A stretch of DNA of 64,000 bases from Paraglaciecola sp. T6c (lineage in GTDB: Bacteria; Pseudomonadota; Gammaproteobacteria; Enterobacterales; Alteromonadaceae). A program made the position numbers and the translations under genes. The stretch lies in assembly GCF_000014225.1 (NCBI RefSeq), contig NC_008228.1, positions 3,348,001-3,412,000 of the forward strand, written 5' to 3'. How positions within the stretch are numbered: the stretch's first letter is position 1; each line of letters opens with the position of its first letter. Positions 26,277 through 35,275 of the stretch are shown piece after piece. The notes under the pieces are model-generated. The model saw only the letters and a program-made list of their open reading frames with translations, was not told where the DNA came from and made no database searches.

Positions 26277-27893
26277 CTATCGATGATGTTGTTTAATAAA
26301 ATCCGCTGCTCGCTCAGCAATCATAATAGTAGGTGCATTGGTGTTACCCCCAATTATGCTGGGCATGACTGACGCATCAACCACCCGTAAGCCCGCTACT
26401 CCGCGCACGTTTAATACATTGTCTACTACCGCCATATCATCTGTGTCGGCGCCCATTTTGCACGTCCCCACGGGGTGATAAATCGTTTCTGCATTCGCTT
26501 TTAAAAACGCTAGTAATTGCTCATCGCTTTGCATTGCAACACCGGGCTTCACTTCTTTACCTTGGTAGTCATGAAACCCTCGGGATTGTAAAATCTCTCG
26601 GCCTTGTCTAATGCCATCGATCATCACATTTTGGTCGTCAGGATGAGACAGATAACACGGGTCAATTACCGCAGGGGCAGCTGGGTCGCTTGAAGCAAGG
26701 GTGATCTCACCTCGGCTTTTAGGATACACATTACACACGTGCAAACCAAAGCCATAACCAAATGCAGTTTGTCGACCATGATCTTGTAAAATTGCCGGCA
26801 AAAAGTGGTATTGAATGTCCGGCAATGAACTAGCGAACTGGCTTTTTACAAACCCACCTGCTTCAGCGATATTTGACGAAAAAATGTCGCTGCGCTTGCG
26901 CCAATAACGAAGAGCCGCCTTCACATAACGTGGCAACTTAGATAACGAAATGGCATAACTGTGTGTAGATTGGCAGCGGTACTGAATGATCGCATCAAGG
27001 TGATCCTGCAAATTTTGACCGACCCCGGGCAAATCCTTTAGCACCTCAATACCTTTGTCCTCTAGATGCTGCTTCGGACCGATCCCTGATAACATTAATA
27101 GCTGAGGTGAATTGATTGCGCCCGCGCAAAGCAGTACCTCTTTGGTCGCGTTAAGCACGTGTAGCTTGTCATTAATGCGCAACGTCAGTCCTGTTGCTCG
27201 GCTGTCTTTAATGATGATTTTTTCGACCAACGCCTGTGTTATCAAGGTAAAATTATCGCGGGTTTGTGCTAAAGCCAAATAGCCTTTAGCACTAGAGCAG
27301 CGCTGACCATCTTTATGCGTGACTTGATATATCCCTAAGCCCTCGTGCTGAGCACCATTAAAATCTTCGCTAATAGGCACTCCAACGTCATGAGCTGCAT
27401 CAACAAACGTCTGCGACATAGGATTGACAAAGCGTAGGTCGTCCACACACAAAGGGCCACCGGTACCATGATAGGCATCGGCTCCACGCTGTTGGTCTTC
27501 AGATTTTTTAAAATAGGGCAACACTGCGTCCCAATCCCAACCTAAGGCACCCTCTTGTTGCCAACGATCATAATCCTTGGGAACACCGCGCACATAACAC
27601 ATGGCATTAATCGCGCTAGAGCCGCCTAAGGTTTTTCCCCTTGGCCAAAACAAGGCTCGGTTATTCAAGCCAGCCTGAGCCGTCGTATTGAAATTCCAAT
27701 TGATATTTTTAAAGCGAGATAATAGAGATAGCCCGAACGGAATATGGATCATTGGATTGCAGTCTTGACCACCCGCTTCAATAAGACACACACGATAGTG
27801 ACTATTTTCAGTCAACCGCGCGGCTAACGCACATCCTGCTGAACCTGCACCAACAATGATGAAATCAAAAGAGGAAACATTTGTTGAAGACAT
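26277..27893 (-). CDS. GMC-family FAD oxidoreductase (choline dehydrogenase-like)
   Basis: About 538 residues. The FAD-binding motif IIVGAGSAGCALAARL is near residue 12. The GMC signature 'GKTLGGSSAINAMCYVRG' is near residue 85 and the second signature GAINSPQLLMLSGIGP near residue 260. The C-terminal YHPVGTCKMG and NTNAPTIMIAERAADF hold the catalytic-site histidine and asparagine. Such enzymes oxidise primary alcohols including choline, long-chain alcohols and polyethylene glycol. The ATG at 27893 is preferred over a TTG five codons upstream. It stands alone, convergent with the binding-protein gene. The true substrate is uncertain; no betaine-aldehyde dehydrogenase is adjacent. Confidence 0.87.
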   Translation of the reverse strand: MSSTNVSSFDFIIVGAGSAGCALAARLTENSHYRVCLIEAGGQDCNPMIHIPFGLSLLSRFKNINWNFNTTAQAGLNNRALFWPRGKTLGGSSAINAMCYVRGVPKDYDRWQQEGALGWDWDAVLPYFKKSEDQQRGADAYHGTGGPLCVDDLRFVNPMSQTFVDAAHDVGVPISEDFNGAQHEGLGIYQVTHKDGQRCSSAKGYLALAQTRDNFTLITQALVEKIIIKDSRATGLTLRINDKLHVLNATKEVLLCAGAINSPQLLMLSGIGPKQHLEDKGIEVLKDLPGVGQNLQDHLDAIIQYRCQSTHSYAISLSKLPRYVKAALRYWRKRSDIFSSNIAEAGGFVKSQFASSLPDIQYHFLPAILQDHGRQTAFGYGFGLHVCNVYPKSRGEITLASSDPAAPAVIDPCYLSHPDDQNVMIDGIRQGREILQSRGFHDYQGKEVKPGVAMQSDEQLLAFLKANAETIYHPVGTCKMGADTDDMAVVDNVLNVRGVAGLRVVDASVMPSIIGGNTNAPTIMIAERAADFIKQHHR

Positions 27894-28234
27894 GATGTTA
27901 AATACCAAGAAGAAAGAGAAAGGCGTCGAGGTAGGTTCGCCTTCTTAATTGTGCTCTTAATACCTCGACTATTCCGCCGCTGTTCAGCTCATCTCGCTCG
28001 CCGAACACAGCCAATGTAAACCAGATGTTAATAATTGTCATTCATTATTTTACATAACCACTTGTTTCTTTTGACTATTATCAAATCTAATTCATATGGA
28101 TAAGTCTTGCCTATACACTTTTGGACACAGTTTGAGGTTTATTAAAGAGACGTAGATTGAGGTACTATCAACAAAGAATGCGTATAAAAAGACGCATCTT
28201 TATTTATAAAAACGACATATATCAGGGTAAATAA
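27894..28234. other. Divergent intergenic region
   Basis: This region lies between the GMC and prolyl oligopeptidase gene starts and must hold both promoters. It is AT-rich near 28040-28110. No operator was recognised. A weak AGGG precedes the peptidase ATG. Confidence 0.4.
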
Positions 28235-30409
28235 ATGAAATTAACGCTTATCGCAGTCAGTATCAGCGCAATGCTTATGGGGTGTAGCAACGCGAACCAT
28301 TCTGCTAACCAAACCCCAGCGACAATGAAGACTTCTATTACGAGTAACCAATTACAAGAAATGAACTTATCTTATCCAAAAACGCAAAAAGGTGACGTAA
28401 TCGACACCTACTTCGGCAAGCAAGTAGCCGACCCTTACCGCTGGTTAGAAGACGATATGAGCAGCGAAACTGAGCAATGGGTAAAAGCTGAAAACGCCGT
28501 GACCCAAGCCTACTTAGCGCAAGTCCCTTCACGCGATAAATTAAAAGAGCGCTTAAAAGTGTTGCTTGACTACGAAAAAGTTGGCGCCCCATTCAAAGAA
28601 GGAAAATACACCTATTTCTTTAAGAACGACGGCCTGCAAAACCAAGCCGTGCTATATCGCCAATTGGACGATGGCGAAGCTCAGGTATTTTTAGATCCCA
28701 ATTCATTTAGTGATGATGGCACGACCTCATTGGCCAGCATCGATTTTTCAAAAGACGGCAGTTTAGTTACCTATTTGATTTCAGAAGGCGGCAGCGATTG
28801 GCGTAAAGCGATCACCATTGATGTAGAAACCATGCAGCCTGTTAGCGAAACCTTAAAAGACATTAAATTCAGTGGCATATCTTGGTTAGGTAATGAAGGT
28901 TTTTATTATTCAAGCTACGACAAACCAGAGGGCAGTGAACTGTCTGCGAAAACGGACCAGCACAAGCTGTATTTCCATCGTTTGAACGATAAACAAACCC
29001 AAGACACCCTTGTTTTTGGCGGTACTGACGAGCAAAAAAATCGCTATGTATCAGGCCAGGTGACCGAAGATAACCGCTATTTATTAATCAGTGCTGCCGT
29101 TTCCACCTCGGGTAACAAACTGTATTTAAAGGATTTAAGCGAACCAGATAGTCCTTTGGTGACCATCTTAGAAAACACAGATTCAGACACAAACCTGCTT
29201 GATAACGAAGGCAGCACCTTGTTGTTTGTGACCAATTTAGATGCGCCCAATAAGCGTGTGGTCTCTGTTGATGCGGGTCAGCCCCAGCCTGAGAACTGGC
29301 AAGATTTTATTGCCCAAACCGACAACGTATTAGACGTATCTACCGGCGGCGGATACATTTTTGCCAGCTACATGGTGGACGCTATTTCAAATGTGAAGCA
29401 GCTTGATATGAGCGGTAAGTTGGTGCGAGAAATCGCATTACCAGGGGTCGGCACTGCCAGTGGATTTGATGGCAAAAAAGACCAACAAACTCTTTACTAT
29501 AGCTTCACCAACTACAAAACGCCGAGCACGATCTTTAGCCTCAATGTAGAAAGCGGCGAATCATCGGTGTATTTAAAGTCGAAAGCGAATTTTGATAGCG
29601 ACGCTTACGAATCTAAACAGGTCTTTTACACGTCTAAAGACGGCACCAAAGTCCCCATGATCATTACCCATAAAAAAGGCCTAAAACTGGATGGCACCAA
29701 CCCAACTATGCTCTATGGCTACGGCGGTTTTAACATAAGCTTGCAACCCGCTTTCAGTAGTGTCAATGCTGCATGGCTTGAGCAAGGAGGAGTGTATGCG
29801 GTACCTAATTTGCGCGGCGGCGGTGAATACGGTAAAGCCTGGCATGACGCTGGCACAAAATTGCAAAAGCAAAATGTGTTTGATGACTTCATCGCGGCAG
29901 CCGAGTATTTAATTGAGCAAAACTACACTAGCCCTGATTACTTGGCGATCCGCGGCGGTTCAAATGGTGGTTTATTGGTAGGTGCCACTATGCTTCAACG
30001 CCCAGACTTATTTAAAGTTGCCCTGCCTGCTGTAGGTGTGCTGGACATGCTGCGTTATCATACCTTTACTGCTGGCGCTGGCTGGGCTTACGATTACGGC
30101 ACCTCAGAAGACAGCCAAGAAATGTTTGATTACTTGATGACCTACTCACCGGTGCAAAACGTGCGAGAAGGCGTTAACTACCCTGCCACACTGATTACAA
30201 CAGGCGATCATGATGATCGCGTCGTGCCCGCTCATTCGTTTAAGTTTGCCGCCCAGCTGCAAGCCAAAAATACCGGCCCTAACCCGATGTTGATCCGTAT
30301 CGAAACCAATGCTGGTCACGGTGCAGGTACGCCTATCAGCAAAACCATAGAGCAGTACGCCGACATCTTTGGGTTTACCCTCTACAACATGGGTATTAAG
30401 GTGCAATAA
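28235..30409 (+). CDS. Prolyl oligopeptidase family serine peptidase, lipoprotein (S9A)
   Basis: A 724-residue S9 peptidase. The N-terminus [19 protein letters not shown] is a lipoprotein signal with lipobox Leu-Met-Gly-Cys19. The propeller domain spans about 100-440, and the alpha/beta-hydrolase domain holds Ser576 in GGSNGG, Asp660 in GDHDDRV and His695 in AGHGAG. The enzyme cleaves after proline in short peptides. The lipid anchor means it acts at the envelope, consistent with peptide scavenging alongside the M3 peptidase 2.5 kb downstream. It is transcribed alone and followed by a strong terminator. Confidence 0.93.
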   Translation: MKLTLIAVSISAMLMGCSNANHSANQTPATMKTSITSNQLQEMNLSYPKTQKGDVIDTYFGKQVADPYRWLEDDMSSETEQWVKAENAVTQAYLAQVPSRDKLKERLKVLLDYEKVGAPFKEGKYTYFFKNDGLQNQAVLYRQLDDGEAQVFLDPNSFSDDGTTSLASIDFSKDGSLVTYLISEGGSDWRKAITIDVETMQPVSETLKDIKFSGISWLGNEGFYYSSYDKPEGSELSAKTDQHKLYFHRLNDKQTQDTLVFGGTDEQKNRYVSGQVTEDNRYLLISAAVSTSGNKLYLKDLSEPDSPLVTILENTDSDTNLLDNEGSTLLFVTNLDAPNKRVVSVDAGQPQPENWQDFIAQTDNVLDVSTGGGYIFASYMVDAISNVKQLDMSGKLVREIALPGVGTASGFDGKKDQQTLYYSFTNYKTPSTIFSLNVESGESSVYLKSKANFDSDAYESKQVFYTSKDGTKVPMIITHKKGLKLDGTNPTMLYGYGGFNISLQPAFSSVNAAWLEQGGVYAVPNLRGGGEYGKAWHDAGTKLQKQNVFDDFIAAAEYLIEQNYTSPDYLAIRGGSNGGLLVGATMLQRPDLFKVALPAVGVLDMLRYHTFTAGAGWAYDYGTSEDSQEMFDYLMTYSPVQNVREGVNYPATLITTGDHDDRVVPAHSFKFAAQLQAKNTGPNPMLIRIETNAGHGAGTPISKTIEQYADIFGFTLYNMGIKVQ

Positions 30410-30410
30410 G

Positions 30411-30438
30411 GCGCAATAAAAACGCAATAAAAACGCAA
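30411..30438. repeat. 11-bp tandem repeat after prolyl oligopeptidase
   Basis: Units GCGCAATAAAA (30411), ACGCAATAAAA (30422) and a partial third begin just after the TAA stop. They look like a small duplication of the 3' end of the gene, since the last sense codons and stop read GTGCAATAA. Confidence 0.75.
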
Positions 30439-30456
30439 ATATTAACTAACAGTCAC

Positions 30457-30494
30457 AAAGCCAAAACATGCTACTGAGCTGTTTTGGCTTTTTC
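30457..30494 (+). terminator. Terminator after prolyl oligopeptidase
   Basis: A perfect 11-bp stem AAAGCCAAAAC / GTTTTGGCTTT has a 13-base loop and is followed by TTTCT. The symmetric A/T runs suggest it also serves the convergent small gene at 30504. Confidence 0.85.
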
Positions 30495-30503
30495 TATTAT
30501 GAC

Positions 30504-30839
30504 TTACTGCTTCACTAGCGACGCCTGTTGGACAGTTGCTTGCCCATCAAATTCAATCACGCAGGCATAGCCTGAAAAGGGATACTCACTGGTGGCAACA
30601 ATATGCGTAGCCCCTTCAATATGCATATCAGCTTCAATATGAGTAACGCGGTACTGCAGAAATTGGCCCGTATCCAATTGGCTTATCACACTGCTTACGC
30701 TCTCCCCTTGAGAAAAAGTGTCACACAAATAAACCAGCTCTTTTCTTGCCTCTAGCCACAAAAAACCAGCCACGAATATGCTCCCTGCTATCACAGTAAG
30801 CATGGCGACACGCAAGAACATACGCTTTACACAAGTCAT
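30504..30839 (-). CDS. Small membrane-anchored hypothetical protein
   Basis: A 111-residue protein with one N-terminal transmembrane helix (about 10-29) preceded by basic residues. The remaining 80 residues are periplasmic in prediction, beta-rich, and contain two cysteines (about 39 and 93) that could form a disulfide. I do not recognise the family. It is convergent with the peptidase gene and divergent from the DUF4202 gene. Confidence 0.6.
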   Translation of the reverse strand: MTCVKRMFLRVAMLTVIAGSIFVAGFLWLEARKELVYLCDTFSQGESVSSVISQLDTGQFLQYRVTHIEADMHIEGATHIVATSEYPFSGYACVIEFDGQATVQQASLVKQ

Positions 30840-31057
30840 TGTTATTCCCTTTCTACCCCTTACAGCCTTTCTACTCTTTCTACCCTTTTCAATAAATAAT
30901 CCCTGAGTGGCTAATTATTGAGCGGCGTTCGTATTAGGACCATTACCCTAGCGCAATAAATAACTGCAGCATAAGCATATAATTAACAACACGCTTTAGG
31001 CTAAAATAGCGAAAATTGTCCGTTCATACTCATTATCATCCATCCATGGAGCCCTAC

Positions 31058-31660
31058 ATGACCCAAGCCGCTTACGAACAAGCCGTCAATCTAATCGATA
31101 GCGCTAACAGTGAAGATCCTAATATAGAGCAAGCCGAAGGCAAAGAGTGGCCAAAAGAGCTGCTGTATAGTTTACGCATGTCAAACATGTTAGAGCGCTA
31201 TCGAAGCGATGCGGATCACGTGGTTAAATTGGCCATTCGCGGGCAACACATACAGCGTTGGCATTCTCCGCGCAGTGCTTACCCTATGGATCGTCAGGGT
31301 TATCATCAATGGCGTAGCGACTTATACACCTTTCACGCAGATAAAGTCGCTGAGGTAATGCAGCAAGCGGGTTTTAATGAAACGGACGTGGCAAGAGCAA
31401 AAAAAGCGGTCGCCAAAGTGGGTATAAAATCAAATCCAGATACACAACTACTAGAAGACGTGGTGGGTCTGGTGTTCATTGAGCACTATATGTTGGCGTT
31501 TGCCGCCAAGCACGCTGATTACACAGAGCAGAAGTGGATAGATATCATCCGCAAGACGTGGATGAAGATGTCAGATGATGCACACGCGTTTGTGTTGGCA
31601 GGTAAAGTGGCCTTGCCGGAATCTTTGACGCCGATCATTTTGAAAGCGGTGCAAGCTTAA
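31058..31660 (+). CDS. DUF4202 family protein
   Basis: About 200 residues, resembling the DUF4202 family. It shows a histidine-rich core, with SNMLERYRSDADHVVKLAIRGQHIQRWHSPR and DLYTFHADKVAEVM, then LEDVVGLVFIEHYM. Conserved His/Asp/Glu residues in helices suggest an all-helical, possibly metal-binding (HD-like) protein. The ATG at 31058 is chosen because GGAG lies six bases upstream; an in-frame TTG at 31016 lacks one. The function is unknown. It is convergent with the AEC transporter gene. Confidence 0.78.
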   Translation: MTQAAYEQAVNLIDSANSEDPNIEQAEGKEWPKELLYSLRMSNMLERYRSDADHVVKLAIRGQHIQRWHSPRSAYPMDRQGYHQWRSDLYTFHADKVAEVMQQAGFNETDVARAKKAVAKVGIKSNPDTQLLEDVVGLVFIEHYMLAFAAKHADYTEQKWIDIIRKTWMKMSDDAHAFVLAGKVALPESLTPIILKAVQA

Positions 31661-31690
31661 TAACGTGATAACAGACACTCCCGCACCTGC

Positions 31691-32629
31691 TTAAACCCAG
31701 CTCAGCAGGTGCAATAAAAACAACCCAAGGGTGGTGGTAAACATCGAGAACAAGGTACTGCCGGCGATAATCGCTGCAGTAAGATGATGGTCTCCACCAA
31801 TCGCACGTACCATAGGATAAGCAGCCGCTGCGGTGGGTGTGGCCATCATGATATATAACACCCCTAACGCTTCATTTTTAAGCCCGCAATAATAACCAAT
31901 GACAGTAGTGACCAGCGGGATAAACACAATCTTGCTGGCTATCGCAATATACAACAACTTAGACGCTTTAAATTCTTGTAAACGAATAGATGCTCCTACG
32001 CATAACAATGCTAACGGTAATGTCATTTGCGCCAGATAGCTGCCAGACTCATACAGAAGATCAGGTAAAGGAATAGGTACAAGTGCGACCAATATGGCTA
32101 GCGCAATAGCAATCGCCAACGGGTTTTTAATCACACTCAAGGTGACCAATTTCAACGAAGCGGTTGCTGCTTGATGGTAATAAAGAGTTAAGATGGAATA
32201 CACGTTATACAGGATGACAATGGCCGCTAGATACATAGATGCTAACGCCTGTGCGGTCTCGCCAAATGCGCTAACGGATAACGCCAAACCGATAATCGCC
32301 ATATTGCCCCTGCACGCTCCTTGAGCAAACGCGCCACGTGCATCTTGGCGCTCTATCTTCAATGCGAATAAATTGAAAAGCAAAAACGTGATTGTGGTGG
32401 CAATGGCGGCAAACACCAGTAAGTAAGTGGGTGTAGTAACGCTTAAGTCGGTTTTAGCAATATTAACGAATAGCAAACACGGCAAAGTCACGTTAAATAC
32501 CAACCGCGAGCCAATTATGGCAAATTCTTCGTTTATCCAGCGAATACGCTTAAATATGATCCCCAGTACAATTAGCAGACTGATGGGCAAGGTCACTTCA
32601 ACGGCAAACAGTAGTGATTGGATTGGCAT
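31691..32629 (-). CDS. AEC-family membrane transporter
   Basis: A 312-residue inner-membrane protein with about ten hydrophobic helices in two inverted halves, as in auxin-efflux-carrier-type (AEC) permeases. Conserved features include the N-terminal FNVTLPCLLF and the C-terminal 'ATPTAAAAYPMVRAIGGD' segment. Bacterial members export or import dicarboxylates such as malate or malonate, or amino acids. It is divergent from the M3 peptidase gene, with a CRP-like site between them. The substrate is unknown. Confidence 0.85.
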   Translation of the reverse strand: MPIQSLLFAVEVTLPISLLIVLGIIFKRIRWINEEFAIIGSRLVFNVTLPCLLFVNIAKTDLSVTTPTYLLVFAAIATTITFLLFNLFALKIERQDARGAFAQGACRGNMAIIGLALSVSAFGETAQALASMYLAAIVILYNVYSILTLYYHQAATASLKLVTLSVIKNPLAIAIALAILVALVPIPLPDLLYESGSYLAQMTLPLALLCVGASIRLQEFKASKLLYIAIASKIVFIPLVTTVIGYYCGLKNEALGVLYIMMATPTAAAAYPMVRAIGGDHHLTAAIIAGSTLFSMFTTTLGLFLLHLLSWV

Positions 32630-32746
32630 GTAAGGTAGCGTCCCTTGGGCAGCGGATAGGAAATCAGGTAAGTTATTGCCGACAAGCTTAAAGGCAATTT
32701 AGCGAGCTGACAATAAACCATCTAAAACAGTAAATTAGGGTCCAAA

Positions 32747-32762
32747 TGTGACATCAGTCACA
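32747..32762. promoter_or_regulatory. CRP-like binding site
   Basis: TGTGACATCAGTCACA is a perfect TGTGA-N6-TCACA palindrome, the core consensus of the cAMP-CRP operator, and is flanked by AAA. It lies in the divergent gap 207 bp before the M3 peptidase start and 118 bp before the AEC start, so it is better placed for the transporter. It suggests carbon-limitation control. Confidence 0.7.
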
Positions 32763-32953
32763 CTTGTTACAATTGGTCGCAATTTAGTGAGTGCATTTGC
32801 GATAAAGCTTAGCATTACTGGGCTTGAAAGGATTGTTAACACTGGGCTGTGCTTGATAAAGTGACAGAGTCATATATGCCTGTTTTTTTAATTTCTATTT
32901 TCAGTTTTTTGCCCATTTTAGGCTTGGCATATTTTTAATATTATGGAGTTTCA

Positions 32954-35092
32954 ATGCGTATCTCATTTATCGCCGCCGCTGTAGGTGCCACCTTAGTACT
33001 CGGTGCATGTTCAACCAACGTGGTTAATCATCAACAAACCAACAAAGAGCAAGCTAAAGCCATGGCTGCATCCAGCAACAATGTATTGTTTAGAAAAAGC
33101 CCGCTGACATATCAAGCCCCCCAATTCGATAAGCTCACCATGGCAGATTATGAGCCTGCTTTTAAAGCCGGCATAGAGCAGCATAATATCGAAATCGCTG
33201 GTATTACTGATAATCCAGCCTCGCCCACATTTGATAATACTATTGTGGCCATGGAAAAATCAGGTGCCCTACTAACCCGCGTCAGTAAAGTCTTTTACAA
33301 CCTATCAAGCGTGATCTCCAACGATGATTATCAGCGCATCGAAGCACAGATGGGCCCTAAGCTCACCGCGCACGATGACAACATTTACCTTGATGCGAAA
33401 CTATTTGCTCGTATTCAAAGCATTTATGCTGACAAAGCCTCACTGAATGCCATCGATCAGCGCTTAGTTGAGCACTACTACCAGAAATTTGTGCGCGCAG
33501 GGGCAAAACTCAGCGACGCCGACAAAGCAACCGTGCGCGAGATCAATGGTCAACTTTCAAGTTTGGCCACAGAGTTTTCGCAAAATTTACTCAAATCGTT
33601 CAAGCAGGACACCATTCTTGTTACCGATAAAAGCGAACTGAGTGGTTTATCGGACGCTGAAATAGCGACCCTTGCTAGTGCGGCTAAAGAAGCGGGCAAA
33701 GAAGGTTACTTAATAACGCTTGTGAACACGACGCGCCAACCTATTCTTGGCAGTTTAGCGAACCGCGATCTGCGTAAAAAGATTTGGCAAGCGTCTGCTC
33801 ATCGCGCCATGGCCAGCAATGGCCCAGTGCTTATCAAACTAGCCGAGCTTCGGGCACAAAAAGCACAGCTGCTAGGTTACCCCACTTGGGCGGCATATGT
33901 GACCGCAGACCAAATGGCCAAAACCCCGGCGGCGGTTTACGAAATACTCGACGATTTGGCCCCTAAGGCGGTCGCCAAAGCGCAAATTGAAGCGCAAGCT
34001 GTTCAACAACAGATCGAAGCTGATGGCAAAGACTTTGCTGTACAGCCATGGGATTGGGCGTTTTATAGCGAGAAAGTGCGTAAAGCGAAGTACGATCTTG
34101 ATGAAAGCGCAATTAAGCCTTATTTCGAACTTGAGCGCGTACTGCATGATGGCCTTTTCTTTGCGATGCAAAAACTTTATGGCATCACCTTTAAAGCCCG
34201 TAAGGATTTACCAGTATACCAAGATGATGTACAAGCCTTTGAAGTGTATAACGAAGACGGTAGTAGCATTGGCCTGTTCTACTTTGACCCTTATGCCCGT
34301 GAAGGCAAAGGCGGCGGCGCATGGATGGACGAATTTGTTACCCAAAGCGACCTACTCGGCCAAAAGCCGGTCGTTTACAATGTACTTAACATCCCTAAAC
34401 CCGCAGCGGGTCAGCCGACACTATTAACCTTCGATGAAGTGACCACCTTGTTTCACGAGTTTGGCCATGCAGCTCACGGGCTATTTTCCCAGGTGAAATA
34501 CCCAAGCTTAGCGGGTACCTCAACAGCACGTGACTTTGTGGAGTTCCCGTCTCAATTCAATGAAGATTGGGATATCGACCCAGAGGTACTTGCTCATTAT
34601 GCGAAGCATTATCAAACGGGCGAAGCGATCCCAAAAGACTTATTAGACAAGCTACTTTCAGCTCATCACTTTAACCAAGGGTTTGATACCACTGAGTATT
34701 TAGCATCCGCTTTGCTAGATATGGAATGGCATTCAATTCCGGCCGGTACCAAAATCACAGACGTAGCTGATTTTGAACAAAAAGCGTTGGCTAAACACGG
34801 CATCGATTATGCGCCAGTGCCACCGCGCTATAAATCTGCCTATTTTAGCCATGCCTTCGCCGGTGGTTATTCTGCGGGATATTACGCTTATTTATGGACT
34901 GAGGTATTCGCAGCTGATGCCTTTGCCTATATGGCAGAGCATGGCGGTTTAAACCGTGATAACGGCGATAAATTCCGTAGCCGCGTGCTATCGATGGGTA
35001 ACAGCCAAGATTTGATGCAAGACTATCTCGATTTTCGCGGCAGTAAACCCAGCACAGATGCATTATTAAAACGTCGCGGCTTAGACGAGTAG
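32954..35092 (+). CDS. M3-family metallopeptidase (peptidyl-dipeptidase Dcp-like), lipoprotein
   Basis: A 712-residue zinc peptidase. A lipoprotein signal with lipobox Leu-Gly-Ala-Cys19 precedes the long helical M3 domain. The zinc motif HEFGH is at 501-505 with the third ligand Glu530 (DFVEFPSQ). The C-terminal segment HAFAGGYSAGYYAYLWTEVF is the Dcp/oligopeptidase A signature. Dcp removes C-terminal dipeptides from oligopeptides. An envelope-anchored Dcp fits the extracellular peptide processing suggested by the neighbouring prolyl oligopeptidase. A GGAG site lies before the ATG and a strong terminator follows. Confidence 0.93.
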   Translation: MRISFIAAAVGATLVLGACSTNVVNHQQTNKEQAKAMAASSNNVLFRKSPLTYQAPQFDKLTMADYEPAFKAGIEQHNIEIAGITDNPASPTFDNTIVAMEKSGALLTRVSKVFYNLSSVISNDDYQRIEAQMGPKLTAHDDNIYLDAKLFARIQSIYADKASLNAIDQRLVEHYYQKFVRAGAKLSDADKATVREINGQLSSLATEFSQNLLKSFKQDTILVTDKSELSGLSDAEIATLASAAKEAGKEGYLITLVNTTRQPILGSLANRDLRKKIWQASAHRAMASNGPVLIKLAELRAQKAQLLGYPTWAAYVTADQMAKTPAAVYEILDDLAPKAVAKAQIEAQAVQQQIEADGKDFAVQPWDWAFYSEKVRKAKYDLDESAIKPYFELERVLHDGLFFAMQKLYGITFKARKDLPVYQDDVQAFEVYNEDGSSIGLFYFDPYAREGKGGGAWMDEFVTQSDLLGQKPVVYNVLNIPKPAAGQPTLLTFDEVTTLFHEFGHAAHGLFSQVKYPSLAGTSTARDFVEFPSQFNEDWDIDPEVLAHYAKHYQTGEAIPKDLLDKLLSAHHFNQGFDTTEYLASALLDMEWHSIPAGTKITDVADFEQKALAKHGIDYAPVPPRYKSAYFSHAFAGGYSAGYYAYLWTEVFAADAFAYMAEHGGLNRDNGDKFRSRVLSMGNSQDLMQDYLDFRGSKPSTDALLKRRGLDE

Positions 35093-35125
35093 TCTTGCTG
35101 CTTGAACCTGCACGCTAGCATTGTG

Positions 35126-35143
35126 TGTCACGCTGACGTGACA
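35126..35143. repeat. Perfect palindrome TGTCACG-N4-CGTGACA
   Basis: Seven-base arms are separated by CTGA, 34 bp past the M3 stop and upstream of its terminator. It resembles an operator but has no gene start close by on the plus strand; it may also be a small 3'-UTR hairpin. Confidence 0.5.
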
Positions 35144-35171
35144 TAACAGAAAGGCGAACAATGAAAAAAAT

Positions 35172-35209
35172 AAAAGCCCCGTGATGAAGCATCAATCACG
35201 GGGCTTTTT
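35172..35209. terminator. Bidirectional terminator between M3 peptidase and M20 hydrolase genes
   Basis: A perfect 14-bp stem AAAAGCCCCGTGAT / ATCACGGGGCTTTT has a nine-base loop and T-run. It serves the two convergent genes. Confidence 0.9.
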
Positions 35210-35275
35210 ATTGCAGTTCTGAAGTGCGATGCCTGTTTACGCGCCCCACCCTACACCTGATTTGCTGGGGATTAG

